A DNA stretch of 64,000 nucleotides from an uncultured Prevotella sp. (GCA_900543585.1 UQRP01000004.1:56996-120995); one strand, 5' to 3'; numbered from the stretch's first letter, positions 35,133 to 45,045 are shown. Numbers and translations: made by a program. Notes: generated by a model from the sequence alone, not told the origin.

Positions 35133-37577
35133 ATGATGATAAAGAAGATTGCCTTCATGGCATTGGCGCTTTTGCCGTTGATGGGTGTTGCCCAAGACCG
35201 CAAGCGTGTAGATTTGAAGAACTGGCAGTTCTCTCACGACAGTATTTCTTGGAAGGCTGTCACGGTGCCCCACGATTGGGCTATTAGCGGACCCTTCGAC
35301 AAGAAGTGGGACTTGCAGTATGTAGCCATCGAGCAGAATGGAGAGAAGGAGAAGACGGAAAAGAGCGGGCGCTCCGGTGCCCTGCCTTGGATAGGGAAAG
35401 GGTATTATACGACTACCATCACCTGCGACCCTAAAGATGGGGAGGACTACGTCCTTAACTTCGACGGTGCCATGGCTGAGCCCGTGGTCTATGTCAATGG
35501 CCAACGGGCGGGGGCCTGGGCCTACGGATATACGCCCTTCAGAGTCGATATTACACATTATATTAATAAGGGCCCCAACCGCATCACGGTAGCACTCCAC
35601 AATATGGAGGAGAGCAGCCGTTGGTATCCTGGTGCCGGACTCTACCGTCCCGTGACCTTGGAGGTGTTGCCAAAAGTCCACTTCGACCCTTGGGAGACGT
35701 TCATCCAGACAAAGAAGGTCGCCAAGAAGTATGTGGTTTCCTTTAAGACAAAGGTCGACAATGCTCCTGACGGCTATCAGCTGAAGTTGGAGATCCTGGC
35801 AGCAGACGGTAAGCAGTTGAAGCCGAGTGGATATTTCATTTTTAGGAAAGGCTCCGCCAACTTTAATTTCGCTTTCTCGAAAGACAGCGTCCGGCTGTGG
35901 ACACCGGAGACACCTTATTTATATACTTGCGTGGCGACGCTCCTCGACGACAAGCACAATGCCGTCGACAAGCTGTCGATGAAGTTTGGTGTCCGCACCA
36001 TCAAGGTAGACTCCATCCACGGCTTCCGGCTCAATGGCGTGAGCAGAAAAATCAAGGGCGTCTGTCTGCACCATGACCTTGGTCCCTTAGGAGCTGCTGT
36101 CAACAAGTCCGCACTCATCCGGCAGGTGAAGCAGCTCAAGGATATGGGTTGCGATGCTATCCGCACTTCCCATAATCTCCCTTCACAGATGCAGATGGAA
36201 GTCTACGACTCCCTCGGCATGATGGTCATGGCCGAAAGCTTTGACATGTGGATATATCCTAAGTGCAAGAATGGCTATGCCCGCTTCTTCAAGGATTGGA
36301 GCGATAAGGACATAGAGGCCCTTGTCAAGGCCAACCGCAATCACCCTTCGCTCATCATGTACAGCATCGGCAATGAGATACCGGAGCAGTGGAGCTATGA
36401 GGGGCGCATCATCTCAGAGCATCTGCAGAACCTCTGCCATCAGCTCGACCCCACACGACCCGTCACCCAGGGCATGGACCGCGCCGAGGATGCCCTCAAG
36501 TCGGGCTTCGCTCAGGTCATGGACGTGCCGGGATTCAACTACCGCGTATATAAATACGACCGCAACATCCGGCAGTTGACGAAGGGCTTCCTTTTGGGTT
36601 CTGAGACAGCATCTACCGTGAGCAGCCGCGGTGTGTATAAGTTCCCGGTAGAGTGGGGTGTTGTCAAGGCTGACAGCGACGGACAGTGCACCAGCTACGA
36701 CACGGAATGGTGCTCGTGGAGCAACCTGCCCGAGGAGGACTTTATGGCGCAGGAGGATAAGCCCTATACCATTGGTCAGTTCGTCTGGACAGGTTATGAC
36801 TATCTTGGTGAGCCCACTCCTTACGATGAATACTGGCCCAGCCGCAGCAGCTATTTCGGTATCATGGACCTTGCCGGACTGCCTAAGGACCGCTACTATC
36901 TCTATCGCTCGGTGTGGAATACCCACGACCACACGCTGCATATCCTGCCTCACTGGACGTGGCCGGGCCGCGAGGGGCAAGTGACGCCGGTCTTTGTCTA
37001 CACCGACTATCCCGAGGCAGAGCTTTTCGTCAATGGCGTCTCCCAGGGCCGCGTGAGGAAGGCGGCGGGACTTAAAGTCGAGGATCAGCAGCCGTCGACA
37101 CCGGCCATAGCCAAAGCCCGCGCCACACGCTATCGTCTGATGTGGGAGAATGTGAAGTATGAGCCGGGAGAACTCAAAGTCGTAGCCTATGACGCCAAGG
37201 GCAACAGAGCCGCTGAGTCAGTAGTGCGCACAGCCGGTAAGGCCACGGCCATCAAACTGAGCGCTGACCGCACGAAGTTGAAGGCGGGAGCTGACGACCT
37301 CGCCTACATCACCGTCTCGCTCGTTGACAAGGACGGTACTGAACTGCTACAGGCCGACGACCAGATAGACGTCAAGGTCAGCGGAGCTGGAACCTTCCAG
37401 GCTATCTGCAATGGCGATGCCACCTCGCTTGAATCTTTCACACAACCTACGATGAAGCTGTTCAGTGGAAAGCTCGTCATCACCGTGAAAGCGGGCCACA
37501 AGAAGGGCCGCATGAATGTCAAGGTCGTGGATAAAGAGAAGGCGCTGAGCAAGTCGATTTCTATAGATGTAGAATAA
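35133..37577 (+). CDS. Secreted glycoside hydrolase family 2 enzyme
   Basis: This is an 814-residue GH2 enzyme of the beta-galactosidase/glucuronidase type, exported by the signal MIKKIAFMALALLPLMGVAQ. Domains in order: a sugar-binding jelly roll (residues 25-190), an immunoglobulin-like domain (to about 300), the TIM barrel (to about 620) and C-terminal immunoglobulin-like DUF4982-type domains. The acid/base Glu is in LIMYSIGNEIPEQW and the nucleophile Glu in GFLLGSETAST. It stands alone, not in a SusCD locus, with its own terminator at 37588. The exact glycan cannot be told from sequence. Confidence 0.9.
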   Translation: MMIKKIAFMALALLPLMGVAQDRKRVDLKNWQFSHDSISWKAVTVPHDWAISGPFDKKWDLQYVAIEQNGEKEKTEKSGRSGALPWIGKGYYTTTITCDPKDGEDYVLNFDGAMAEPVVYVNGQRAGAWAYGYTPFRVDITHYINKGPNRITVALHNMEESSRWYPGAGLYRPVTLEVLPKVHFDPWETFIQTKKVAKKYVVSFKTKVDNAPDGYQLKLEILAADGKQLKPSGYFIFRKGSANFNFAFSKDSVRLWTPETPYLYTCVATLLDDKHNAVDKLSMKFGVRTIKVDSIHGFRLNGVSRKIKGVCLHHDLGPLGAAVNKSALIRQVKQLKDMGCDAIRTSHNLPSQMQMEVYDSLGMMVMAESFDMWIYPKCKNGYARFFKDWSDKDIEALVKANRNHPSLIMYSIGNEIPEQWSYEGRIISEHLQNLCHQLDPTRPVTQGMDRAEDALKSGFAQVMDVPGFNYRVYKYDRNIRQLTKGFLLGSETASTVSSRGVYKFPVEWGVVKADSDGQCTSYDTEWCSWSNLPEEDFMAQEDKPYTIGQFVWTGYDYLGEPTPYDEYWPSRSSYFGIMDLAGLPKDRYYLYRSVWNTHDHTLHILPHWTWPGREGQVTPVFVYTDYPEAELFVNGVSQGRVRKAAGLKVEDQQPSTPAIAKARATRYRLMWENVKYEPGELKVVAYDAKGNRAAESVVRTAGKATAIKLSADRTKLKAGADDLAYITVSLVDKDGTELLQADDQIDVKVSGAGTFQAICNGDATSLESFTQPTMKLFSGKLVITVKAGHKKGRMNVKVVDKEKALSKSISIDVE

Positions 37578-37587
37578 ATATACGCGC

Positions 37588-37620
37588 AGCTAAAGGAAAA
37601 TGGCCTTTAGCTCCTTTTTT
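37588..37620 (+). terminator. Terminator after the GH2 gene
   Basis: AGCTAAAGG (37588-37596) pairs perfectly with CCTTTAGCT (37604-37612) over a 7-base loop, followed by CCTTTTTT. It insulates the complex I operon from the glycosidase. Confidence 0.85.
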
Positions 37621-37676
37621 GCAACCTACACTTTACATTTTTCCATAAAAGATTATAATGTTCGAAAATTAATGAG

Positions 37677-37684
37677 TAACTTTG
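37677..37684 (+). promoter_or_regulatory. -7 element of the complex I operon promoter
   Basis: TAACTTTG at 37677-37684 is a perfect -7 match, but the -33 position holds TTAT and not TTTG. The start codon of nuoA is 47 bases downstream. Confidence 0.6.
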
Positions 37685-37730
37685 CAATCGGTTTAAACGA
37701 CTCAAATTAATATAACGTTATAACAAACTT

Positions 37731-38081
37731 ATGAATTTCACTTTGTTAATCACCGTTTTGCTGACGGCTGTCACTTTGGTGGTGGGCGCTTACGTCATCG
37801 CCAAGCTGATAGGCCCGCGTTCGTACAATCCGGTGAAGGGTGAGCCCTTCGAGTGCGGTATTCCCACTCGTGGTAGCAGCTGGATGCCTTTGCATGCCGG
37901 TTACTATCTCTTTGCCATCCTTTTCCTGATTTTCGACATTGAGACAGTCTTCCTGTATCCTTGGGCCGTCGTGGTGCGTGACTTCGGCAGCATGGCTCTC
38001 GTGAGCATTGGGTTCTTCCTCGTTGTTTTGGTATTTGGGCTGGCTTACGCCTGGCGGAAAGGAGCGTTGGAATGGAGGTAA
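37731..38081 (+). CDS. nuoA: NADH-quinone oxidoreductase subunit A
   Basis: NuoA is a small membrane subunit of complex I near the quinone site. It has 116 residues and three membrane helices: LLITVLLTAVTLVVGAYVIA, AGYYLFAILFLIFDIETVFL and MALVSIGFFLVVLVFGLAYA. The loop motif PVKGEPFECGIP with its conserved Cys is the family signature. Its end overlaps the nuoB start by 10 bases, so the two are coupled. It is the first gene of an eleven-subunit operon. Confidence 0.93.
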   Translation: MNFTLLITVLLTAVTLVVGAYVIAKLIGPRSYNPVKGEPFECGIPTRGSSWMPLHAGYYLFAILFLIFDIETVFLYPWAVVVRDFGSMALVSIGFFLVVLVFGLAYAWRKGALEWR

Positions 38082-38863
38082 GAAAACCACATATCAAGAG
38101 TATTCCTTACAATGAGTTTAAGGATAACGAGACGCTGGAGAATATTGCCAATGAGCTCAACGATGGCGGTGTGAACGTCGTCCTTGGGTCTTTGGACCAG
38201 ATGATCAACTGGGGTCGCAGCAACTCGCTGTGGTCGCTGACCTTTGGTACCTCCTGCTGCGGTATTGAGTTCATGGCCGTAGGCTGTGCCCGTTATGACT
38301 TCTCCCGCTTCGGCTTCGAGGTGACGCGTAACTCAGCCCGTCAGGCTGACCTCATCATGTGTGCCGGTACGATTACCAACAAAATGGCGCCGGTGTTCAA
38401 GCGTCTCTATGATGAGATGGCAGAGCCGAAGTATGTGGTTGCCGTTGGCGGCTGCACCATCTCCGGTGGTCCTTTCAAGAAGAGCTACAGCGTCGTGCGT
38501 GGCATCGACCAGATTGTTCCTGTCGACGTCTATATCCCTGGCTGCCCACCGCGCCCGGAGGCTATCCTCTATGGCATGATGCAGCTGCAGCGTAAGGTGA
38601 AAGTGGAGAAGTTCTTCGGTGGTGCCAACCACAAGATGAACAGCGCTGAGAAGGAGGACAGCCTCGGCCTCGGCGGTCTGCACGGCATCAGCAATGAGAA
38701 TCTCTCTGCTGCCAAGATCGGCGCCAAAGAGCCTATCATCGTCTCAGCTTCTCCTAACAGAGATGAGGTGGAAGCCCTCGGAAGAGAGCTCGACGCCCTG
38801 GAGAAGGAAGGCGCTGAATACAAAGTAAACAACGATACTACTAATCAGCCTGACAAGGCTTAA
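38072..38863 (+). CDS. nuoB: NADH-quinone oxidoreductase subunit B
   Basis: NuoB carries the terminal 4Fe-4S cluster N2 that reduces quinone. The protein has 263 residues. The cluster Cys pair is GTSCCGIEFMAVG, and the other ligands are in VGGCTISGGPF and IPGCPPRPEAILYG. After residue 185 there is an acidic, low-conservation tail of about 75 residues that most NuoB proteins lack but which occurs in Bacteroidota. It starts inside nuoA and is followed after 15 bases by nuoCD. Confidence 0.95.
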   Translation: MEVRKPHIKSIPYNEFKDNETLENIANELNDGGVNVVLGSLDQMINWGRSNSLWSLTFGTSCCGIEFMAVGCARYDFSRFGFEVTRNSARQADLIMCAGTITNKMAPVFKRLYDEMAEPKYVVAVGGCTISGGPFKKSYSVVRGIDQIVPVDVYIPGCPPRPEAILYGMMQLQRKVKVEKFFGGANHKMNSAEKEDSLGLGGLHGISNENLSAAKIGAKEPIIVSASPNRDEVEALGRELDALEKEGAEYKVNNDTTNQPDKA

Positions 38864-38878
38864 GTCTAAGTAAACGAA

Positions 38879-40477
38879 ATGAAATTAGAGAATAAAGAAT
38901 TCGGATTTGACAACTTTGCTGCTGAGATGGCAAAGTTGAAGAATGAGCAGCATTTCGATTACCTTGTCACCATCGTTGGTGAGGACTTCGGCAAGGAGGC
39001 TTCGGAAGACGGTGAGTCTTACGGCCTCGGCTGCATTTATATTCTTGAGAATACCCAGACCCACGAGCGCGTATCGGTCAAGCAGATGGCTAAGAAGGTC
39101 GATGGTGACAACTATGTCATCCCTTCTGTCATCAGCCTGTGGCACGATGCTGACCTCTTAGAGCGTGAGGTCTTCGACTTCCTGGGCATCAAGTTCCTTG
39201 GACATCCTGACATGCGCCGTCTCTTTATGCGCAGCGACTTCCAAGGCTACCCGCTTCGTAAAGATTTTGACATGAGTCCCGAGGCCAACCAGTTCCCCAT
39301 GACGGATGAGCCCGAGACGGATTGGACAACGGAATACAACCTTGACCAGTTCGGACACCTCACACAGACCAAGCACCGCCTCCTTGACGACGACGATTTC
39401 GTCATCAACTTCGGTCCTAACCACCCGTCAACACACGGTGTGCTCCGTCTGCGTACCGTCGTCGACGGTGAGACCATCAAGCATGTCTATCCTCACTTAG
39501 GCTATATCCACCGTGGTATGGAGAAGATGATGGAGAACATGACCTATCCTCAGACCCTGGCACTCACCGACCGTCTGAACTATCTCTGTGCCATGCACCA
39601 TCGCCATGCGCTGGTGGGCGTCATCGAGGAGGCTATGGGCATTGAGCTCTCCGACCGCATCCACTACATCCGTACCATCATGGATGAGCTGCAGCGTATT
39701 GACAACCACCTCCTGTTCTTGGGTACATGTGCTCAGGACCTGTCAGCTCTGACGGCTTTCCTGTATTGCATGCGTGACCGCGAGCATGTGCTCAACGTCA
39801 TGGAGGAGACAACGGGTGGACGACTCATCCAAAACTACTACCGCATCGGTGGCTTGCAGGATGACATCGATCCCAACTTCGTGCAGAATACCAAGACCCT
39901 CTGCAAATACCTCCGCCCGATGATTCAGGAGTATCTTGACGTCTTCGGCGACAATGTCATCACGCACAATCGTCTTGACGGTGTGGGCTATATGAATCTT
40001 GAGGATTGCGTCAACTACGGCGTCACCGGTCCTGCCGGTCGTGCTGCCGGTTGGAACAATGACGTGCGTAAGAATCATCCTTATGACCTCTACGACAAAG
40101 TGAAGTGGAGTGAGATTACCGGCACGGCGTGCGATTCCATGGAGCGCTATATGATACATATCAAGGAAATCTACCAGAGCCTTGACATCATCGAGCAGCT
40201 CATTGACAACATCCCTGAGGGCGAGTTCTACATCAAGCAGAAGCCTATCATCAAGGTTCCCGAGGGACAGTGGTGGTTCTCAGTAGAGGGTGGCGCCGGC
40301 GAGTTCGGTGTATTCCTTGACAGCCGTGGCGACAAGAGCCCCTACCGCGTGAAGATGCGCCCGATGGGTCTGACTCTGGCCGGGGCGTTCGACAAGATGC
40401 TGCGCGGTCAGAAGATCGCCGACCTCATAGCAACAGGCGCAAGTATCGACTTCGTGATACCAGACCTCGACCGTTAA
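38879..40477 (+). CDS. nuoCD: NADH-quinone oxidoreductase fused subunit C/D
   Basis: This is a 532-residue fusion of NuoC and NuoD, the peripheral-arm subunits that hold NuoB and form the quinone cavity. The C part (residues 1-130) contains DADLLEREVFDFLGIKF and LRKDFD. The D part begins with FVINFGPNHPSTHGVLRLR, with the quinone-binding His in PNHPSTHG. It continues with YPHLGYIHRGMEKMMENM, DRLNYLCAMHHRHA and ends in GASIDFVIPDLDR. The fusion is standard in Bacteroidota and enterobacteria. It is followed by nuoH after 20 bases. Confidence 0.95.
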   Translation: MKLENKEFGFDNFAAEMAKLKNEQHFDYLVTIVGEDFGKEASEDGESYGLGCIYILENTQTHERVSVKQMAKKVDGDNYVIPSVISLWHDADLLEREVFDFLGIKFLGHPDMRRLFMRSDFQGYPLRKDFDMSPEANQFPMTDEPETDWTTEYNLDQFGHLTQTKHRLLDDDDFVINFGPNHPSTHGVLRLRTVVDGETIKHVYPHLGYIHRGMEKMMENMTYPQTLALTDRLNYLCAMHHRHALVGVIEEAMGIELSDRIHYIRTIMDELQRIDNHLLFLGTCAQDLSALTAFLYCMRDREHVLNVMEETTGGRLIQNYYRIGGLQDDIDPNFVQNTKTLCKYLRPMIQEYLDVFGDNVITHNRLDGVGYMNLEDCVNYGVTGPAGRAAGWNNDVRKNHPYDLYDKVKWSEITGTACDSMERYMIHIKEIYQSLDIIEQLIDNIPEGEFYIKQKPIIKVPEGQWWFSVEGGAGEFGVFLDSRGDKSPYRVKMRPMGLTLAGAFDKMLRGQKIADLIATGASIDFVIPDLDR

Positions 40478-40497
40478 ATAATTACTTTCTTTGAATT

Positions 40498-41583
40498 ATG
40501 TACGATTTTTCAGTAGTAACACAATGGTTTGACAATCTGCTCCGCCAGACTTGCGGCCTGAGCAGTTTTTGGGCAATCCTCATAGAATGTGTTGTGGTGG
40601 GTCTCATAGTGCTGACGCTCTATGCCCTCATCGCCATGTTCATGATTTATTTCGAGCGTAAGGTCTGCGCCTTCTTCCAGTGCCGCTTAGGTCCTATGCG
40701 TGTGGGTAAGTGGGGTATCTTCCAGGTCGTTGCCGACGTTCTGAAAATGCTCATCAAAGAGATTTTCGGTGTCGACCGCTCTGATAAGTTCCTCTATGCC
40801 CTCGCTCCTTTCCTCACCATCATCGCTTCCGTGGGAACCTTCTCTTTCCTGCCGTGGAATAAAGGCGCTGTGGTGCTTGACTTCAACGTCGGCGTCTTCA
40901 TGGTGACAGCCATCTCGTCTATAGGCGTGCTGGGCGTCATCCTCGCCGGATGGGGCTCCAACAACAAATACTCTGTTGTCTCCGCCATGCGTGGTGCCGT
41001 GCAGATGATTTCCTATGAGATGTCTCTCGGTCTGTGCATGATAACAGCCGTTATCCTCTGTGGTAGCATGCAGCTGAGCGACATCATTGGTGCTCAGACG
41101 GGTCCGTGGAAATGGTTGATTATCCAGGGACATATCCCGGCTATCGTGGCCTTCCTCGTCTTCCTCATCGCAGGTAATGCTGAGGCCAACCGTGGCCCCT
41201 TCGACCTTGCTGAGGCTGAGTCAGAGCTTACGGCCGGTTACCACACAGAGTATAGTGGTATGGGATTCGGCTACTTCTATCTGGCCGAGTACCTCAACCT
41301 CGTTGTCATCTCCGGACTTGCTGCTACCATCTTCTTAGGTGGATGGGCACCGCTGAACATCGGTATCGCCGGCTTCGACAATGTGATGAACCATATCCCT
41401 GGTGTGCTGTGGTTTACCGCCAAGACCCTGCTCGTCATTTGGGTGCTGATGTGGGCACGCTGGACATTCCCCCGTCTGCGTATCGACCATATCCTTACCC
41501 TGGAATGGAAATACCTCATGCCCCTGATGCTTGTCACCCTCGTGGTGATGACAGCTTGTGTGGCTCTGGGATGGACGCTCTAA
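40498..41583 (+). CDS. nuoH: NADH-quinone oxidoreductase subunit H
   Basis: NuoH is the membrane subunit that forms the quinone channel with NuoB and NuoD. It has 361 residues with about eight membrane helices. Signatures are FERKVCAFFQCRLGPMRVGKWG in two parts, MISYEMSLGLCM and the charged loop GNAEANRGPFDLAEAESEL. FHTEYSG-type sequence appears as YHTEYSGMGFGYF. RWTFPRLRIDHIL near the end is also conserved. nuoI follows after 40 bases; the short gap has no promoter. Confidence 0.95.
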   Translation: MYDFSVVTQWFDNLLRQTCGLSSFWAILIECVVVGLIVLTLYALIAMFMIYFERKVCAFFQCRLGPMRVGKWGIFQVVADVLKMLIKEIFGVDRSDKFLYALAPFLTIIASVGTFSFLPWNKGAVVLDFNVGVFMVTAISSIGVLGVILAGWGSNNKYSVVSAMRGAVQMISYEMSLGLCMITAVILCGSMQLSDIIGAQTGPWKWLIIQGHIPAIVAFLVFLIAGNAEANRGPFDLAEAESELTAGYHTEYSGMGFGYFYLAEYLNLVVISGLAATIFLGGWAPLNIGIAGFDNVMNHIPGVLWFTAKTLLVIWVLMWARWTFPRLRIDHILTLEWKYLMPLMLVTLVVMTACVALGWTL

Positions 41584-41623
41584 GCGCTTAATGATTAAGT
41601 TTAAAGAATAACATAAATAAGAT

Positions 41624-42196
41624 ATGTCTCAATCATATTTTAAAGGTATCAAGGATGCTGCCAAGACACTGGCTACAGGTCTGAAGGTCACCATGAAGGA
41701 GTACTTCACACCGAAGTCTACTGAGCAGTATCCTGAGAACCGCAAGACCACGCTTCATGTTGCGGCCCGTCATCGCGGTCGCCTCGTCTTCTCGCGTGTT
41801 ACGGAGGAAGACCTCCAGAATCCGCAGATTCAGAAACGCGGGCTCAAAGTCGGCGACTATAAGTGCACGGCTTGTACGATGTGTGAGAAGGCTTGTCCGA
41901 ACGACACCATCAAGATTACCTCGCACATGGCTGAAGACCCCGAGACAGGCAGAAAGAAGAAAGTCCTCGACGACTATCAGTACGACCTGGGCGACTGCAT
42001 GTTCTGCCAGCTCTGTGTCAATGCCTGCAACTTCGATGCTATCCATTTTACCAATGACTTCGAGAATGCTGTCTTCGACCGTAGCAAGCTCGTCCTGCAT
42101 CTCGACAAGGAGGTCTACCAAGGTGGCTCGCTGCCCAACCTTATCGATGGTGGAGCTCCCTTGACAATCGGTAAGTTCAACACCAAAACCAAGTAA
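41624..42196 (+). CDS. nuoI: NADH-quinone oxidoreductase subunit I
   Basis: NuoI carries two 4Fe-4S clusters in the peripheral arm. It has 190 residues. The first ferredoxin motif is CTACTMCEKACPNDTI. The second is CMFCQLCVNACNFDAI, where the residue after the last Cys is Asn and not the usual Pro. The remaining sequence RGLKVGDYKC leads into the first motif. The nuoJ start overlaps the stop codon by one base (42196), indicating coupling. Confidence 0.94.
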   Translation: MSQSYFKGIKDAAKTLATGLKVTMKEYFTPKSTEQYPENRKTTLHVAARHRGRLVFSRVTEEDLQNPQIQKRGLKVGDYKCTACTMCEKACPNDTIKITSHMAEDPETGRKKKVLDDYQYDLGDCMFCQLCVNACNFDAIHFTNDFENAVFDRSKLVLHLDKEVYQGGSLPNLIDGGAPLTIGKFNTKTK

Positions 42197-42729
42197 TGAT
42201 TATGGCTAATATAGTAATGTTTGTTATTTTGGCTGTTGTCGTCCTTGGCTCGGCCATCATGTCTGTCGTTACCAAGAGCATCATGCGTGCCGCTACCTGG
42301 CTGCTCTTCGTGCTCTTCGGTATTGCAGGATTCTACTTCCTGCTCGACTATACCTTCCTCGGTGCCGCACAAATTAGCATCTATGCCGGTGGTATCACTA
42401 TCATGTATATCTTTGCTATCCAGCTTGTCTCCAAGCGCTCTCTTCAGAACCTCGTGGCCCGCTTCCGTGGCGTCCGCGTGGCTCAGGGACTGCTCCTGGC
42501 TGTCGTAGGACTTGTTGTCGTGGGACTTATCCTGCTCAAGAACCAGTTCATCGAGACAGCTATCAGCGCTTCCAATCCTGATATTGAGGTGCCGATGAAG
42601 CAGGTCGGTCAGGCTATGGTTAGTTCTGGCAAGTACGGCTACGTGTTGCCCTTCGAGTTTATCTCTGTATTCCTGCTGGCATGTATCGTCGGTGGTGTTA
42701 TGATAGCAAGAAAGGAGGATAAGAAATGA
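42196..42729 (+). CDS. nuoJ: NADH-quinone oxidoreductase subunit J
   Basis: NuoJ is a membrane subunit of the proton-pumping arm. It has 177 residues and five hydrophobic helices, including IVMFVILAVVVLGSAIMS and AQGLLLAVVGLVVVGLILL. AAQISIYAGGITIMYIFAIQL is the conserved segment with the pi-bulge helix, quoted in two parts. The alternative start ATG at 42202 (MANIVMF) is equally possible. The stop at 42727-42729 overlaps the nuoK start in an ATGA. Confidence 0.93.
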   Translation: MIMANIVMFVILAVVVLGSAIMSVVTKSIMRAATWLLFVLFGIAGFYFLLDYTFLGAAQISIYAGGITIMYIFAIQLVSKRSLQNLVARFRGVRVAQGLLLAVVGLVVVGLILLKNQFIETAISASNPDIEVPMKQVGQAMVSSGKYGYVLPFEFISVFLLACIVGGVMIARKEDKK

Positions 42730-43034
42730 TTACAGTATATGCATTCTTAGCAGTCAGTACGCTGCTTTTCTTCGTTGGCGTGTTTGGCTTTGTCACACAC
42801 CGCAACCTTGTGGCTATGCTCATCTCCATAGAGTTGGTGCTGAACTCTGTCGATCTGAACTTTGCAGTCTTCAACCGCCTGCTCTTCCCCGGACAGCTTG
42901 AGGGAGCTTTCTTCACGCTCTTTTCGATAGGTGTCAGCGCTGCGGAGACAGCTGTTGCCCTGGCTATCATTATCAATGTTTACCGCAACTATCATAGTGA
43001 CCAGGTGAACAGCATTGAAAACATGAAATTCTAA
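42726..43034 (+). CDS. nuoK: NADH-quinone oxidoreductase subunit K
   Basis: NuoK is a small antiporter-like membrane subunit with three helices. It has 102 residues, the family norm. The second helix holds the conserved glutamate in HRNLVAMLISIELVLNSVDLN, quoted here as ISIELVLNSV. The third contains SAAETAVALAIIINVYRN with the second conserved Glu. It starts by ATGA overlap with nuoJ and precedes nuoL by 15 bases. Confidence 0.94.
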   Translation: MITVYAFLAVSTLLFFVGVFGFVTHRNLVAMLISIELVLNSVDLNFAVFNRLLFPGQLEGAFFTLFSIGVSAAETAVALAIIINVYRNYHSDQVNSIENMKF

Positions 43035-43049
43035 CACACACATCAAACA

Positions 43050-45008
43050 ATGGAATACAGTTATGCATTTTTGATTCTTCTCCTTCCATTCCTGAGCTTC
43101 CTGCTCTTGGGTCTGCTCGGTATGAAGATGAAGAAGCCCGTTGCCGGTATCATCGGCACTGCAGTGCTTGGTGTGCTGTGGTGTATGAGCCTTTATACGG
43201 CTTATGAATATTTCTTTGTCATAGGCAGAGGCGCTGACGGACTCTTCCCCACCGTGACGGTCTTCGATTTCACATGGATGAAGTTCTCGGAGTTGTTGAC
43301 TTTCAACATCGGCTTCCGCCTGACGCCTATCTCTGTGATGATGCTCATCGTCATCACGACGGTGTCGTTCATGGTTCATATCTATAGCTTTGGCTATATG
43401 GCTGAGCGTGACGAGCACTATAAGAAAGAGGGCTACGAGAAGGGCTTCCAGCGTTTCTATGCTTTCCTCTCTCTCTTCACGATGTCTATGTTGGGCCTGG
43501 TGGTGGCTACCAACATCTTCCAGATGTACCTCTTCTGGGAGTTGGTGGGTGTCTGCTCTTACCTCCTCATCGGCTTCTACTATCCGAAACATGCTGCTGT
43601 GCACGCTTCTAAGAAAGCCTTCATCGTGACGCGTTTCGCCGATCTGTTCTTCCTCATCGGTATCCTCTTCTATAGCTTCTATGTGGGAACTTTCAACTAC
43701 GACCTCTCGGCTGATCCGAAGCTGGTGACCGAGCTCCCCGGCGCTGCCTGGGTGCTGCCTGCCGCCCTTTTTCTGATGTTTATCGGTGGTGCCGGTAAGT
43801 CGGCAATGTTCCCGCTCCATATCTGGCTCCCTGACGCCATGGAGGGTCCTACACCTGTGTCGGCCCTCATCCACGCAGCTACCATGGTCGTAGCCGGTGT
43901 CTATCAGGTGGCTTCTTTGATGCCTATCTGGGTGGCTTATGCTCCCGGTACGCTGCACATCATCGCTTATATTGGTGCCTTCACAGCGTTCTATGCTGCT
44001 ACGGTGGCTTGCTGCCAGCGTGACATCAAGCGTGGTCTGGCCTTCTCCACCATCTCGCAGATTGCCTATATGATGGTGGCTCTCGGTGTTGTCACTGCTG
44101 CCACTGGCGAGGGAAGTGTCGGCTACATGGCTTCCATGTTCCACCTCTTCACTCACGCTATGTTCAAGGCTCTCCTCTTCCTCTGCTCCGGTGCCATCAT
44201 CGTCATCATCGGCAGCAACTTCAAGGATTACATGGGTGGCCTGCATAAGTATATGCCTATCACCAACATCTGCTTCCTCATTGGTACCATTGCCATTAGC
44301 GGTTTCTGGCCGTTGGCAGGTTTCTTCTCTAAGGATGAGATTGTAGATGCTTGTTTCCACTTTTCTCCCTTCCTGGGATGGTTTATGACACTTGTCAGTG
44401 GTATGACAGCTTTCTATATGTTCCGCCTCTATTATGTCATCTTCTGGGGTGACAGCTATTATGAGCAGGATCCGGAGCATCGCCGCAAGCCTCAGGAGGT
44501 GCCTGCCATTATGTGGGGACCACTGGTGTTCCTGTCTATCATCAGTATCTTTGCCGGTTGGATTCCTTTCGGTCATTTCATTACGCTCGATGGTCATCCT
44601 GAGGAGATAGCTTTGCAGCACTTCCAGTTTGGCAGCACTGCTCTCATCTCGCTGACGGTTGCCTGCATCGGCTTTGCCCTTGCCACATGGCTCTATGCTC
44701 CTAAAAAGAGCACACTGCCCAGACTCCTGGAGCGCACTTTCCCGACCTTCCACAAGGCTGCACTCAACCGCTTCTATATTGATGACGCATGGCAGTTCTT
44801 CACTCATAAGATTGTCTTCGGCTGCTTCTCGATTCCTATCGCATGGTTTGACCGTCATGTCATTGATGGCGCGTTCAACTTTGCCGGTTGGGCTACACGT
44901 GAGGGTGGCGAGGCTATACGCCCCTGGCAGAGTGGAGATGTCCGCCAGTATGCTGTCTGGTTCCTCACTGGTTCTGTGGCACTGACGCTTATCCTGCTTT
45001 GCATCTAA
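43050..45008 (+). CDS. nuoL: NADH-quinone oxidoreductase subunit L
   Basis: NuoL is the most distal Mrp-antiporter-like proton-pumping subunit. It has 652 residues with about 15 membrane helices. Signature segments are FWELVGVCSYLLIGFYY (conserved Glu), GKSAMFPLHIWLPDAMEGPTP in two parts (key Lys) and VSALIHAATMVVAGVYQ. HLFTHAMFKALLFL holds the central Lys and His. A long lateral helix is expected in the C-terminal third. nuoM follows after 37 bases. Confidence 0.95.
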   Translation: MEYSYAFLILLLPFLSFLLLGLLGMKMKKPVAGIIGTAVLGVLWCMSLYTAYEYFFVIGRGADGLFPTVTVFDFTWMKFSELLTFNIGFRLTPISVMMLIVITTVSFMVHIYSFGYMAERDEHYKKEGYEKGFQRFYAFLSLFTMSMLGLVVATNIFQMYLFWELVGVCSYLLIGFYYPKHAAVHASKKAFIVTRFADLFFLIGILFYSFYVGTFNYDLSADPKLVTELPGAAWVLPAALFLMFIGGAGKSAMFPLHIWLPDAMEGPTPVSALIHAATMVVAGVYQVASLMPIWVAYAPGTLHIIAYIGAFTAFYAATVACCQRDIKRGLAFSTISQIAYMMVALGVVTAATGEGSVGYMASMFHLFTHAMFKALLFLCSGAIIVIIGSNFKDYMGGLHKYMPITNICFLIGTIAISGFWPLAGFFSKDEIVDACFHFSPFLGWFMTLVSGMTAFYMFRLYYVIFWGDSYYEQDPEHRRKPQEVPAIMWGPLVFLSIISIFAGWIPFGHFITLDGHPEEIALQHFQFGSTALISLTVACIGFALATWLYAPKKSTLPRLLERTFPTFHKAALNRFYIDDAWQFFTHKIVFGCFSIPIAWFDRHVIDGAFNFAGWATREGGEAIRPWQSGDVRQYAVWFLTGSVALTLILLCI

Positions 45009-45045
45009 GCTAACTTATCCATTAACATAAGAATAATTAAAGACA

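Noticed and set aside
42747..44858. A very long open frame on the minus strand opposite nuoK and nuoL
   Set aside because: It is antisense to two well-conserved complex I genes and its translation is low-complexity His/Glu-rich, a codon-bias shadow.
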